In this document: positions 8,865 to 17,866 of the stretch, piece by piece
Position numbering within the stretch: the first letter of the stretch is position 1
Layout: every line of letters begins with the position of its first letter
Source: Flavobacterium acetivorans
GTDB taxonomy: Bacteria; Bacteroidota; Bacteroidia; Flavobacteriales; Flavobacteriaceae
Direction of reading: 5' to 3'
Length of the DNA: 64,000 nt
NCBI RefSeq assembly: GCF_020911885.1
Contig: NZ_CP087132.1
Coordinates: 2,852,001-2,916,000, forward strand
Made by a program: the position numbers and the translations under genes
The notes under the pieces: generated by a model
What the model saw: only the letters and a program-made list of their open reading frames with translations
What the model was told of the DNA's origin: nothing
The model's database searches: none

Positions 8865-11800
8865 ATGAGCAAAAGAAGTTTGATACTATCATTTCTTTTT
8901 ATTATCATGGCTAGCAGTACTTTGTTGGCACAAATAAAAGTGGTAACCGGGAAGGTTACGGATGAGAAGGGATCGCCTATACCCGGCGTAAATGTTCAGA
9001 TTAAAAATACCTCTAAAGGGACGTCAACTGATTTTGACGGGAAATACAAATTAGAAGCCAAAAAAGGTGATGTATTGGTTTTTGCTTATTTAGGCTTTAG
9101 CAATCAACAAAAGACATTGGGTACAGATCAGGTGATCAACGTATCCCTTATAGAAGATGCCCAACAATTAGATGATGTTGTTGTGGTGGGCTATGGTTCT
9201 ATGCGTAAAAAAGACCTGACTGGGGCTATTGTTTCGTTAAAGCCAAACCGAGATGAAGCTGCAATTGCCACGTCTATTGATGATTTACTGCAAGGAAAAG
9301 TGGCTGGTGTCAGTATATCGACAGGAGGTTCTACTCCCGGATCGGCTGGTTCAATCACTATTCGTGGCGCTAATTCCTTGCAAGGAGACAGTCAGCCTCT
9401 ATATGTAATTGATAATGTTCCGCAATCCTCAACTTCACAAGGTATGCGCAATTCCAGTGGCGATTATCAGCCTTCTCTGGATCCGTTGGCCGGTATCAAT
9501 CCGAATGACATTGAAGACATTCAAATTCTAAAAGATGCTTCTGCAACGGCTATTTATGGTTCCCGTGGTGCCAATGGTGTTATTTTAATTACTACTAAAA
9601 GAGGTAAAGCCGGTAAGGCCACGATTCGTGTTAGTGCAAATTTTTCTATGGCTGAAGCCGCAAAATTTATCGATCTCATGAATCTTAGAGAATATGGAAC
9701 TTACTGGAATACTAAATTTCCAACTGATCAAAGATTTCTGATTGGTGAGGACATCAAATACGTCTATACGGGTGTAGATGAAAATGGTGTAAATGTTAGC
9801 AAAGAATCCGCCATTAGCAATAGAGACTGGCAAAAAGAGGTAACAAGGGCGGCCTTATCTCAAGATTATAATTTAAATATCAATGGAGGATCTGAAAAAG
9901 TAAAATACAGCTTTTCTTCTTCATTTAAAAATGTGGAAGGTATTGTTAAAAATACCGGTTTGAAACATGGAGATTTTCGCCTTAACTTAAATACAGATCT
10001 TACCGACAAACTTTCAGTAGGTTTCCAGCTTAGCGGATTCCTGAGAAAAAACAATATGATGTCTGGCGGTAATACTACCGGTAGAGTTTCGGGAGCTATT
10101 ATTCCTACAGCGATCAATACTGCTCCCTATTTTAGACCTACAGATGATGTTACTTTTGCAAACGATGTAGACAGTAGAGGTACCGTATTAAGTTGGCTTA
10201 CCGACTATGACGACATTAACAATGAACAGCGTTTTACTGGCTCTTTCAATGCTGATTACAAAATTAGCAAAAACCTAAAATATACTTTTAGAACTGGAGG
10301 AAACTTAAACAATGTGGAAAAAACAAACTGGTATGATTTGGGATTGTACAATGGTTTTCTTTACAATGGTCAATTGACCCAAGACAAATTAAAACGCAAC
10401 AACTACAATGTTGAAAATCTTTTGTTCTATAATCAATCCTTTGGAGCAGCACGTATAGATGCTACTGCAGGAGCAACCTATGATGTTTACAGCTTGTCCA
10501 GTACGGCTGCACTGGGAAGAAATTTTCCTTATAAAAATTTACGTACCAATGGATTGCATACGGCTACGACGCAACAAATTTTAAGCCCAGGCCAAAGTGA
10601 TTACCAATTATTATCCTATTTGGCGCGATTGAATGCTTCATTTTATAATGGGAAATATGTGGTTACTGCTACTATGCGTGCAGACGGAACCAGCAAATTC
10701 AGTCCTGAAAATAAATGGGGTTATTTTCCGTCATTTGCTTTAGCATGGAATGTGGCTCAAGAAAACTTTGTATCGAACCACGCCAGTTGGTTGTCTCAAT
10801 TTAAGCTACGTACGGGATATGGAGAAACAGGAAGTCAAAATATCAGTCCCTACTCCACTGTGTTTGGCTATGGCGCTATAGGTGCAGGATATGCAACAAC
10901 TACAGGAGCGATCATCCAAGGTTTAGGGGTGAGTGGTATCAGTAATCCTGATTTGAAATGGGAAAGTACGGCATCTATTAATGGAGGGCTTGACTTTGGA
11001 TTATTTCAGGATCGAATTTCAGGATCGGTAGATGTTTATAACAAAACAACTAAAGACTTATTAGTCAACATTTCTTTACCTGGTTCTACTGCTTTCAGTT
11101 CGATAACGGTTAACAGAGGTGAAGTTCAAAACAAGGGGGTTGAACTTTTATTAAATGTTGATCTTATTCGTAAAAAAGATTTTAAATGGACTCTTGGCGG
11201 TAATATTGCCTTCAACCAATCTACGATTAATAAAATAGGAAATACTCCGGGTGTATATGGTTCTTTAGGAACCGTAACCGCCTTTTTGGGGAACACCGCA
11301 GGAGACCACTTTGGTCAGGCCAATATCTTTATGGAAGGCGAAGCGCCGGGTCTTTTTTACGGCTTTAAAACGGATGGTATCGTACAACAGAATGACACTT
11401 ATGTAGTAGGTGCTCCTTTTGGAATTTCATCTGCTCCAGGAAATCTTAAAGTAGTCGATGTCAATGGTGACGGTGTGGTAAACTTATCTGACAAAACCAT
11501 TATTGGTGATCCCAATCCAGACTATACATATGGCTTTCAATCCAGTCTCAATTACAAGCAATTGCGCTTTTCGACTTCATTTTCAGGAGTACAGGGAGGT
11601 GATATCTTTAATGCCAACAACCGCTATACTAACTTAGCGAATATTCAAAGTGGGGACAGAAACAGGAAACCAGAAGCTGTTGCCAATGCTTGGACCCCTA
11701 GCAACCCATCTAATGTGTATCCTTCTCTTGACAGTAATATTGCTAATGGACATATTTATGACCGCTATCTTGAAGACGGCAGTTACTTAAGATGTACCGA

Positions 11801-12023
11801 TATCACTCTGGGGTATACATTCCAGTCTGCTATTGCCAGACAGCTAGGCTTGAGTGGTTTAGACCTTTTTGCCTCTGCAAAAAATGTTTTCACAATAAGC
11901 AACTACAGTGGTTATGACCCTACTAGCAGATCTTTCAACTTTGATCCGTTACGAAGAGGATTTGATCTGTATTCATTCCCCGCACAAAGACAAATTATTC
12001 TAGGTGTAAATTTAACTTTTTAA
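8865..12023 (+). CDS. SusC/RagA-family TonB-linked outer-membrane transporter
   Basis: The protein has 1052 residues. A signal peptide (about 1-22, ending LLAQ) is followed by a CarboxypepD_reg-like domain (VTGKVTDEKGSPIPGVNVQI). Next come the LDDVVVVGYG segment typical of SusC proteins, a plug domain (about 115-230, ending AIYGSRGANGVILITTK) and a long beta-barrel ending in the terminal F (LGVNLTF). It imports oligosaccharides across the outer membrane with the SusD-like lipoprotein encoded 11 bp downstream. Divergent transcription from the sensor/regulator and the nearby GH20-GH2-sulfatase operon make it the uptake module of this polysaccharide utilisation locus. Confidence 0.96.
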   Translation: MSKRSLILSFLFIIMASSTLLAQIKVVTGKVTDEKGSPIPGVNVQIKNTSKGTSTDFDGKYKLEAKKGDVLVFAYLGFSNQQKTLGTDQVINVSLIEDAQQLDDVVVVGYGSMRKKDLTGAIVSLKPNRDEAAIATSIDDLLQGKVAGVSISTGGSTPGSAGSITIRGANSLQGDSQPLYVIDNVPQSSTSQGMRNSSGDYQPSLDPLAGINPNDIEDIQILKDASATAIYGSRGANGVILITTKRGKAGKATIRVSANFSMAEAAKFIDLMNLREYGTYWNTKFPTDQRFLIGEDIKYVYTGVDENGVNVSKESAISNRDWQKEVTRAALSQDYNLNINGGSEKVKYSFSSSFKNVEGIVKNTGLKHGDFRLNLNTDLTDKLSVGFQLSGFLRKNNMMSGGNTTGRVSGAIIPTAINTAPYFRPTDDVTFANDVDSRGTVLSWLTDYDDINNEQRFTGSFNADYKISKNLKYTFRTGGNLNNVEKTNWYDLGLYNGFLYNGQLTQDKLKRNNYNVENLLFYNQSFGAARIDATAGATYDVYSLSSTAALGRNFPYKNLRTNGLHTATTQQILSPGQSDYQLLSYLARLNASFYNGKYVVTATMRADGTSKFSPENKWGYFPSFALAWNVAQENFVSNHASWLSQFKLRTGYGETGSQNISPYSTVFGYGAIGAGYATTTGAIIQGLGVSGISNPDLKWESTASINGGLDFGLFQDRISGSVDVYNKTTKDLLVNISLPGSTAFSSITVNRGEVQNKGVELLLNVDLIRKKDFKWTLGGNIAFNQSTINKIGNTPGVYGSLGTVTAFLGNTAGDHFGQANIFMEGEAPGLFYGFKTDGIVQQNDTYVVGAPFGISSAPGNLKVVDVNGDGVVNLSDKTIIGDPNPDYTYGFQSSLNYKQLRFSTSFSGVQGGDIFNANNRYTNLANIQSGDRNRKPEAVANAWTPSNPSNVYPSLDSNIANGHIYDRYLEDGSYLRCTDITLGYTFQSAIARQLGLSGLDLFASAKNVFTISNYSGYDPTSRSFNFDPLRRGFDLYSFPAQRQIILGVNLTF

Positions 12024-12034
12024 TACAATAAGTC

Positions 12035-13807
12035 ATGAAAATGAAATTCAATATAATCGGCTTAATGCTTGTTTTGGTGTCCATTATCAGCACCTCCTGT
12101 TCTTTAGAAGAAGATCCAAAATACAGTTTAAATTCGGCCACTGTTTTTAACGATGAAAGCACTGCCGAAGCAGTTATCATGCAAAATTACGGTTGGTTAG
12201 CCAGTTCAGCGCTTTACGGTCAGTTTATACATGAAATCACCATAGCCAACGGAATCTATTGGTCGAAAACCGATGGTGATCGTCTTGAAAAATCAATCAA
12301 ATATGATTATTACCAAGAACATCCCCTCTTGAACTCGATGTGGACCGGCTTTTATAGAGTCATTTCAGAAGGTACCTATTTAGCAAAAGGATTGGAAGCG
12401 TCCAGCCTCCCTCCAGCCTATAAAACAAGAGGAATTGCCCATGCTCGATTTTTAAGAGGATTTGCTTACTTTCAATTGGCTAATTTGTTTGGGAAAGCAG
12501 CCATAATTACAGAACCGCTATCGTCTACCAACTTACACACGGCCTTAAGCACAAGAGCTCAGGTGTATGATCAGGCATTGAGTGATTTAGTATTTGCAGC
12601 AGAAAACCTACCCGCAATTGAAAGCATGAAAGGTTTGGCTACCAAAGATGCTGCCAATGCGTTTATTGCCAAATGTTATTGGATGATGGCCAACCAATCG
12701 CAAGCAGAAGGAAAAGACGCCACTGCTTTGTATACTTTGGCAAAAACCTATGGCGATAAGGCCATTGGAAAATTTACATTGGCTCCTAAATTTGCTGATT
12801 TATGGGTTAGTCACAGTAATTCTACAGAATCTATATTCCAAATTAATTTTACTGATGCTATCGGTGTCAATCTACGCACTTCGTTTAATTTTGGTCCTAC
12901 AGCTGGCTCCTTTGGTAGAATTGCAGCCGCTCAGCCTTCTTTTGGAAATATCAAAATAGACAGGGCCTTCTATGATTTGCATCGCGGCACTTACCCTGAC
13001 GATCCCCGTATGGCCTCTACCTATTTATCGAGATGGGTAAACAATACTTCGGCTGCAACGCAAAATCAAACCTATTTTGCTTATCCTTTGTATAATACCG
13101 GCACAGCGACTGCGCCAGTTGTGTATGATATGTATGCTTCGGCGCCTCGTAAATCTGGTGATAGCCCAACTAATCCAGATTACGACTTTGCTACCGGTAC
13201 TAGCCTGCCTAATGGTCTTAGAGCTCTTTGGAACAACACCTCTGCTGGTGATAGAAATATCAATCCATTGAATCATAAGATGCTCTCCACAGTAATGGCG
13301 AATGCCCAGTACGATCCTAAAAACTTAATTATCTTCCGTTATGCTGACTTGCTTTTGTTGATGGCTGATGTTGAAAATGAATTAGGGAATAGCGGCCAGG
13401 CACTTAGCTACCTAAACCAAGTTTTAGATCGTGCCCGAAATTCAGTAGCAGGAGCTATTTATCCTCAAGTTCAAACTGCGCTGAGTAAAGATGCGATGCG
13501 TGATAAAATCTTTTTTGAACGAATGTTTGAATTGGCCGGAGAGCCTAATTTGTTTGAAGATATCCGTCGCAGAGGAACAGCTTATTTGAAAAAAGTAATG
13601 GAAATTCATAACAACAGTAAAAATGTTCAATACAGATACAATCTTGAAACCAGCAATTCCGTTGGAGGGCTATACAGGGATTATATCATCAATAATGGTG
13701 TTCTTACTGAAGATTTCTTAAAAAAGAATTTATTGCTTCCAATACCTTTAGATGAGATCAACAATAATGACAAAGTATTTCCGGAAGATCAAAATTTTGG
13801 GTATTAA
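12035..13807 (+). CDS. SusD/RagB-family outer-membrane glycan-binding lipoprotein
   Basis: The protein has 590 residues and a lipoprotein signal with Cys at about residue 22 (ISTSC). An N-terminal TPR-rich SusD region (RGIAHARFLRGFAYFQLANLFG) is followed by a C-terminal SusD domain with RYADLLLLMADVENE and FFERMFELAGE-type helices. It forms the lid of the SusC transporter encoded immediately upstream. The two genes are separated by 11 bp and are surely co-transcribed. A strong terminator follows at 13847-13879. Length is in the usual SusD range. Confidence 0.95.
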   Translation: MKMKFNIIGLMLVLVSIISTSCSLEEDPKYSLNSATVFNDESTAEAVIMQNYGWLASSALYGQFIHEITIANGIYWSKTDGDRLEKSIKYDYYQEHPLLNSMWTGFYRVISEGTYLAKGLEASSLPPAYKTRGIAHARFLRGFAYFQLANLFGKAAIITEPLSSTNLHTALSTRAQVYDQALSDLVFAAENLPAIESMKGLATKDAANAFIAKCYWMMANQSQAEGKDATALYTLAKTYGDKAIGKFTLAPKFADLWVSHSNSTESIFQINFTDAIGVNLRTSFNFGPTAGSFGRIAAAQPSFGNIKIDRAFYDLHRGTYPDDPRMASTYLSRWVNNTSAATQNQTYFAYPLYNTGTATAPVVYDMYASAPRKSGDSPTNPDYDFATGTSLPNGLRALWNNTSAGDRNINPLNHKMLSTVMANAQYDPKNLIIFRYADLLLLMADVENELGNSGQALSYLNQVLDRARNSVAGAIYPQVQTALSKDAMRDKIFFERMFELAGEPNLFEDIRRRGTAYLKKVMEIHNNSKNVQYRYNLETSNSVGGLYRDYIINNGVLTEDFLKKNLLLPIPLDEINNNDKVFPEDQNFGY

Positions 13808-13846
13808 TTTGGTATTAAACTTAATAAGTACATTTATTATTTCTAT

Positions 13847-13879
13847 AAAAGAGGCTGTCCGAAAAGGACAGCCTCTTTT
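13847..13879 (+). terminator. Rho-independent terminator after susD
   Basis: The 14-bp perfect stem is AAAAGAGGCTGTCC with its complement, around a GAAA tetraloop, closing in a T-run. It lies 40 bp after the susD stop and ends the susCD operon. Confidence 0.9.
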
Positions 13880-14000
13880 GGTTTCAAAACTTTCTCTCCT
13901 AGAGTAAGAATCTCGATTTGCAAATAAAAGCTGTAACTTGAGCACTAAAAGCTATTTAAGCTCTTCATTTTCCTCGATGAGTGTCCGCTTAGCGGACTAG

Positions 14001-14350
14001 TAATTCAGTATTGGCACACAGATGAAACGGATTAGGCGGATTGTCGCTGATTTTTTTTTAGATAGAAATCCGTTTTTATCAGTTTAGATTCGCGTTATTC
14101 GTGTTCCGTTTTTCTAGTAATTCAGTATTGGCACACAGATGACACAGATCAGGCGGATTGTCGCTGATTTTTTTAGATAGAAATCCGTTTTTATCAGTTT
14201 AGATTCGCGTTATCCGTGTTCCGTTTTTCTAGTAATTCAGTATTGGCACACAGATGACACAGATCAGGCGGATTGTCGCTGATTTTTTTAGATAGAAATC
14301 CGTTTTTATCAGTTTAGATTCGCGTTATCCGTGTTCCGTTTTTCTAGTAA
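14001..14350. repeat. Tandem array of about 115-bp non-coding repeats (3 copies plus a stub)
   Basis: Units begin TAATTCAGTATTGGCACACAG at 14001, 14118 and 14233, with a truncated fourth start at about 14348. The periods are 117, 115 and 115 bp. Copies 2 and 3 are almost identical; copy 1 differs by a few bases. Each unit holds an AT-rich core with GATTTTTTT and ends CGTGTTCCGTTTTTCTAG. No ORF continues across the units. The 13880-14000 stretch before it holds nothing recognisable. Confidence 0.9.
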
Positions 14351-14359
14351 TACAATATT

Positions 14360-14535
14360 GTGGGTTATGGGTTATGGGTTGTCAGTTTTCGGTCATCGAT
14401 AGACGGGCAACGGTTATGGGTTATGAGTTGTGGGTTGTGGGTTGTAAGTTGTCGGTTATGGGTTGTCAGTTTTCGGTCATCGATAGACGGGCAACGGTTA
14501 TTGGTTGTGAGTTGTGGGTTGTGAGTTGTGAGATG
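14360..14535. repeat. Degenerate 7-bp repeat tract (TSRGTTN heptads)
   Basis: A run of heptamers of the form T-[C/G]-[A/G]-G-T-T-N (TGGGTTA, TGGGTTG, TGAGTTG, TCAGTTT and so on) is interrupted by two copies of a segment containing CATCGATAGACGGGCAACGG. The same heptad family recurs at 22446, 23112, 32451 and 43725. It is non-coding. Confidence 0.8.
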
Positions 14536-14680
14536 GTTGAGTGCTTTGAAGACTGCGCTCGGGTTGATACAAATTTTCTGAAAAAGCTGTTCGCATTTCC
14601 TGAAAATTTACTACCTATGACGTTTTGATACAATAGGGGCTTCGACAGGCTCAGCCTGACAGGATGAATGTCATCTTATA

Positions 14681-14966
14681 TTGCTTTTTTGTAAAAAATT
14701 ATGCCTCGAACTGACGAAAAATCATCATTAAAAACTAATTACAGCCAAGGCGTTATTTGAATTTATTCTACTCTGTCTCGATACGATTTTCTATCGAAAA
14801 TCACTACCATTGACGTTTTTTACATTGAAGCCTCTCGACTCCGCTCGAGGTGACACTGAGGATATCATATCAAATTGCTTTTTTTGTAAAAAAATTATGC
14901 CTCGAACTGACGAAAAATCATCATTAAAAACTAATTACAGCCAAGGCGTTATTTGAATTTATTCTA
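14681..14966. repeat. Pair of about 90-bp direct repeats
   Basis: Positions 14681-14770 and 14875-14966 are near-identical. They run from TTGCTTTTTTGTAAAAAA through GCCTCGAACTGACG to GAATTTATTCTA. Between them are short segments of the 'cttcgac..gctcagcctgacaggatg' and 'cctctcgactccgctcgagg' type common in Flavobacterium intergenic DNA. The second copy runs 8 bp into the 3' end of the minus-strand PepSY-like gene and supplies its stop codon. Confidence 0.85.
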
Positions 14967-15378
14967 GCAGGACTGTTCCATCTTCTTTAAAAGTAACGGT
15001 TTTATTCTCTGAACCTTTTTTAAGATCCAGTTCGTATAATTTTCCCTGTTTTGCAGTTTCTTTTTCTTCGGCTTCTTTTAATTTCCATGCCGGAAATTCC
15101 AGCCTGATTGCAGCAAGAACGGATTGAGGCAGCGCTCTGGGTTTTATATTTTTTTCCGTTTCTAACCAGGTTCCGTCTTGATTGAATTCTGCTGAAATTT
15201 TACTTCCTTTCCACTTAAATTCTGCTTCCCATTCCAGGGGCCCTTCCATATCCCAACTCACTTTTGTGGCATTGGGGAATTTTTTCTCCAATGCATCGGT
15301 AACTGTTTTTGGTGGCGCTTGAGCAAATGAACCGCTAGCTATCAGCGTAGCTGCTATCAGTATACTATTCTTTTTCAT
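14959..15378 (-). CDS. PepSY-like periplasmic protein
   Basis: This 139-residue protein has a clear signal peptide (about 1-19, ending SFAQA). Two weak PepSY-like repeats follow, each with a FPxA.kvsWd/FPAWKL core and an Asn/Asp-Gly-Thr hairpin (FNQDGTW, FKEDGTV). This matches the PepSY-like (former DUF2874) family of small Bacteroidota exported proteins. The precise function of the family is unknown. Its last codons and stop come from a dispersed repeat, so the extreme C-terminus may not be ancestral. Confidence 0.75.
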   Translation of the reverse strand: MKKNSILIAATLIASGSFAQAPPKTVTDALEKKFPNATKVSWDMEGPLEWEAEFKWKGSKISAEFNQDGTWLETEKNIKPRALPQSVLAAIRLEFPAWKLKEAEEKETAKQGKLYELDLKKGSENKTVTFKEDGTVLLE

Positions 15379-15841
15379 TTTTCCAGTATTAAAATATAAA
15401 GTTAGAAATTATCCGGTTATTTCACTCCTGATTCCTTTTTAAACTGCCAAAAATAAGATCTCCTAAACTAACTTATTTTATTTTTTATTTAAGTGATCGC
15501 TTCTTTTCTGATCCCATCTTCCTTATTAGCCATTGACATTAAAAAAAACAGAAATTCCCGTAAAGAAATTATCATTATCTTTAATATGGGAACGAAGTTA
15601 CAAAATTGTCCCTTTGGTTATTTCAAAAAAACTGGAAACTGTAATGATTTTTGCAGGTTTTATTCTGACAAAAGGCCGAGGTATTTCAGTTGAAAATGCA
15701 ATCCATTACTGATTGTACTGCTCTATATCCTTACTGCTGCGCTTCAGAAAGTTTGTTTTTTTAAAAAAAAACACGCCCCTGTCCATCGGAAGTAAATGCT
15801 TTGAAAAACAGTATCTTAGTACAACGCTACACTTTAGAATT
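15379..15841. other. Intergenic, no feature recognised
   Basis: About 460 bp of AT-rich sequence lie between the divergent PepSY-like gene and the lipoprotein gene. Short open frames here have no start context or recognisable product. No repeat family of the window and no clear promoter could be assigned. Confidence 0.5.
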
Positions 15842-16459
15842 ATGAAAATTTCACTCTTTTTTATCCTTCTCTTGACAGTAGCCTCCTGCGCCACAAAAAA
15901 GTATATCGATAAGCAAGGACTGGCTAAAGGAATAAAATCTGCAACCGAAGAAACTTATGTCGTAGTCGACGATCAGAAAAGGCTTGTACAAAAAAAGCAA
16001 ATGATTTTTACCCGAAATGGTCGCATCAAATATTCCAAAACTGTTGATGCTTCAGGCCATCTTGTGCAAGAAACCAAAAAAAAATTATGGTTTGTGGTGG
16101 AAATCTATCCCGACAAAGAGGCTTATTATTGCAAAACGCGTTGGAAGCCTAAACAAAGAGAACGTATCAGTTGCTACACTAAGAAACAATATAAACAAAA
16201 TGAAGCCATTTATCATTATAATACCGATGGAACTATTGCTAAAATAGTTGATCATTTTGCCCCTTTCCACACTAGGTATTTCTATTATACTAACAAAGAG
16301 CGCTCTAAAATTGTCATCAGAGACAAAAATGAGGCACTTATTGACGAGGTCCTGCTATACTGTGTGACCAAAGATGAGAAAGGGAATTGTTTAAAAGAAA
16401 TACGGATTTCGACTAAAACAGATACTAAAGAAGAAACCCTTTTGTATCCTATCTATTAG
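15842..16459 (+). CDS. Lipoprotein of unknown function
   Basis: The ATG at 15842 is preferred over an upstream in-frame start because it begins a typical lipoprotein signal (MKISLFFILLLTVASC, with Cys16 as lipidation site). The mature protein of about 190 residues is basic. It contains short beta-hairpin-like repeats ending in N-G-R or D-G-T turns (TRNGRIKYS, YNTDGTIAKIV), reminiscent of surface repeat proteins, but it matches no family I recognise. It stands alone, with no operon partner. Confidence 0.6.
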   Translation: MKISLFFILLLTVASCATKKYIDKQGLAKGIKSATEETYVVVDDQKRLVQKKQMIFTRNGRIKYSKTVDASGHLVQETKKKLWFVVEIYPDKEAYYCKTRWKPKQRERISCYTKKQYKQNEAIYHYNTDGTIAKIVDHFAPFHTRYFYYTNKERSKIVIRDKNEALIDEVLLYCVTKDEKGNCLKEIRISTKTDTKEETLLYPIY

Positions 16460-16706
16460 CAATTTAGAGTCAGGAGCATACTATTATGCGGCTTGTTGCC
16501 ATTAATGGAATCGCTGTCTCTAAAATTAATTCTTGTACTACCCCTTTTCGCTGTTGCTTTTAATTTTGGTAGCAATAGTTATTTTTAAATTAATCCGTTC
16601 ATCGAGGCTGTTTTTTTTAATGTTTTAGCTTTTGCCCAGATAGAACGTTTAAAACTGAATTTGCAAGATTAAATTATTTTTTATCCAAACGAATACAGTC
16701 TAAAGA

Positions 16707-17006
16707 ATGTACTTTATTGAAAAGACGACGGAATTTGATAAGTGGTTTAAGAAATTGAATGACTTTAGAGCAAAAGCAAAAATTTTGTTTCGACTTCAAA
16801 AGTTAGAAAAGGACGAACACTTTGGAGATTGCGAACCTGTTGGAGATGGAATTAGAGAACTAAAAATCAACTACGCAAAAGGTTAGAGAGTTTATTTCAA
16901 AGAAATTGACGGGAAAGTTATTATTCTACTTATTGGAGGAGATAAATCTACTCAACAAAAAGACATTGAAAAAGCAAAAGAAATTTGGAAAAAATTAAAA
17001 AAATAG
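16707..17006 (+). pseudogene. RelE/ParE-superfamily (HigB-like) toxin, broken by a nonsense codon
   Basis: The frame encodes a classic addiction-module killer protein: it starts MYFIEKTTEFDKWFKKL, continues DGIRELKINYAKG and ends VIILLIGGDKSTQQKDIEKAKEIW. A TAG at 16884-16886 interrupts it after residue 59. The family consensus there is G-Y-R-V-Y, and the sequence reads G-stop-R-V-Y, so a single Tyr codon (TAT/TAC) to TAG change explains it. The rest of the frame stays open to the natural stop at 17004, so the change looks recent. A sequencing error or suppression cannot be excluded. The antitoxin starts 3 bp later and is intact. Confidence 0.85.
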
Positions 17007-17009
17007 AAA

Positions 17010-17294
17010 ATGGAAACGTCAAAATTTGATATTGCAGATTACTTGGACAGCAACGAAATGATTGCTGAATATCTAAATACCGTTTTGGAAGAAGGCAATG
17101 ATGCTGAAATTGTTACTGCAATTGGACATATTGCAAAAGCAATTGGTATGACCAAAATTGCAGAAGAAACTAGAATGAGCAGACCAAGTTTGTACAAAGC
17201 ATTGTCGGAAGGATCCAAACCACAATTTTCAACGATAATGAAAGTTTTGAAAGCAATTGGAGGACAAATACATATAAATCCATTAACCTCATAA
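17010..17294 (+). CDS. Addiction-module antidote protein, HigA-like HTH
   Basis: The 94-residue protein has a helix-turn-helix at about residues 50-85 (TKIAEETRMSRPSLYKALSEG). It matches the putative addiction module antidote family paired with RelE/ParE-type killers (HI1419/HI1420-type pairs). It would neutralise the toxin encoded 3 bp upstream and repress the operon. The toxin is interrupted by a stop codon, so the antitoxin may be an orphan able to protect against a related incoming toxin (inference). The pair is followed 11 bp downstream by an attC-like element, so it may be a cassette. Confidence 0.88.
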   Translation: METSKFDIADYLDSNEMIAEYLNTVLEEGNDAEIVTAIGHIAKAIGMTKIAEETRMSRPSLYKALSEGSKPQFSTIMKVLKAIGGQIHINPLTS

Positions 17295-17305
17295 AAAAAA
17301 CGAAC

Positions 17306-17866
17306 GCACAACAGCTAAGTTCGTTGCGTGCACAGCACAAACACCCGAGTTCCGATACTTATCGGGACGAAGGGACGAAGTTATGAAATGCGCCCGAGAT
17401 TTTCAGTCCCGATAGCTATCGGGAGCAACTATTGAGGTTTGATTTTTTTGTTTCTTTTTTTATCAAGAAAAAAAGAAACAATAGTTATCAGTTATTAGTT
17501 CTCCGATAGCAATTGGGATGTTTTTTAACCACATAGAAGAATAGTTTTATAGAGACGTTTCACTTAGTTTCAGTAAATCATAGGTTTGTGTGCCGAGTCC
17601 CGATACTAATCGGACGAAGTAATGAACCCGCGGTTGAACGGAACTGGAAGTTGTGCAAAGGGGTGCGATTTTCGGTTTACCCCTTCTCTAAAGGGAGCCG
17701 AAAATGAGGACGCATGTCTTCTAACACTTGAAAAAACTATCTTATCAAGAGAAATTCCGGTGATGTGTTGTATTCTAAAAATAAGAATAATCTTCTTTTT
17801 ATATTAGTATTTTGTTATATTTGAGGGTAATGTAATGGAGGTTTTTTTAAGAGGCTGCCGTTATGC
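17306..17866. repeat. attC-like element A1 with internal palindromes and promoter motif
   Basis: It begins GCACAACAGCTAAG after the antitoxin and ends GGCTGCCGTTATGCC at 17860-17867. It shares its 5' part (AACAGCTAAGTTCGTTGCGTGC), a hairpin ATTTTCGG...CCGAAAAT (17668-17705), a TTATATTTG promoter motif (TATATTTG 17816-17823) and a GGAGGTTTTTT tail with elements at 48-62 kb. It also contains the palindrome TCCCGATAGCTATCGGGA (17407-17424). An AT-rich insertion at about 17430-17520 makes it longer than other copies. The first bases after the core, TTATGCC, are complementary to GGCATAA at the end of the next gene. Confidence 0.65.

Noticed and set aside
14001..14350. Tandem repeats considered as a CRISPR array
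   Set aside because: Units are about 115 bp and contiguous, with no short repeat alternating with unique spacers, and no cas genes are nearby.
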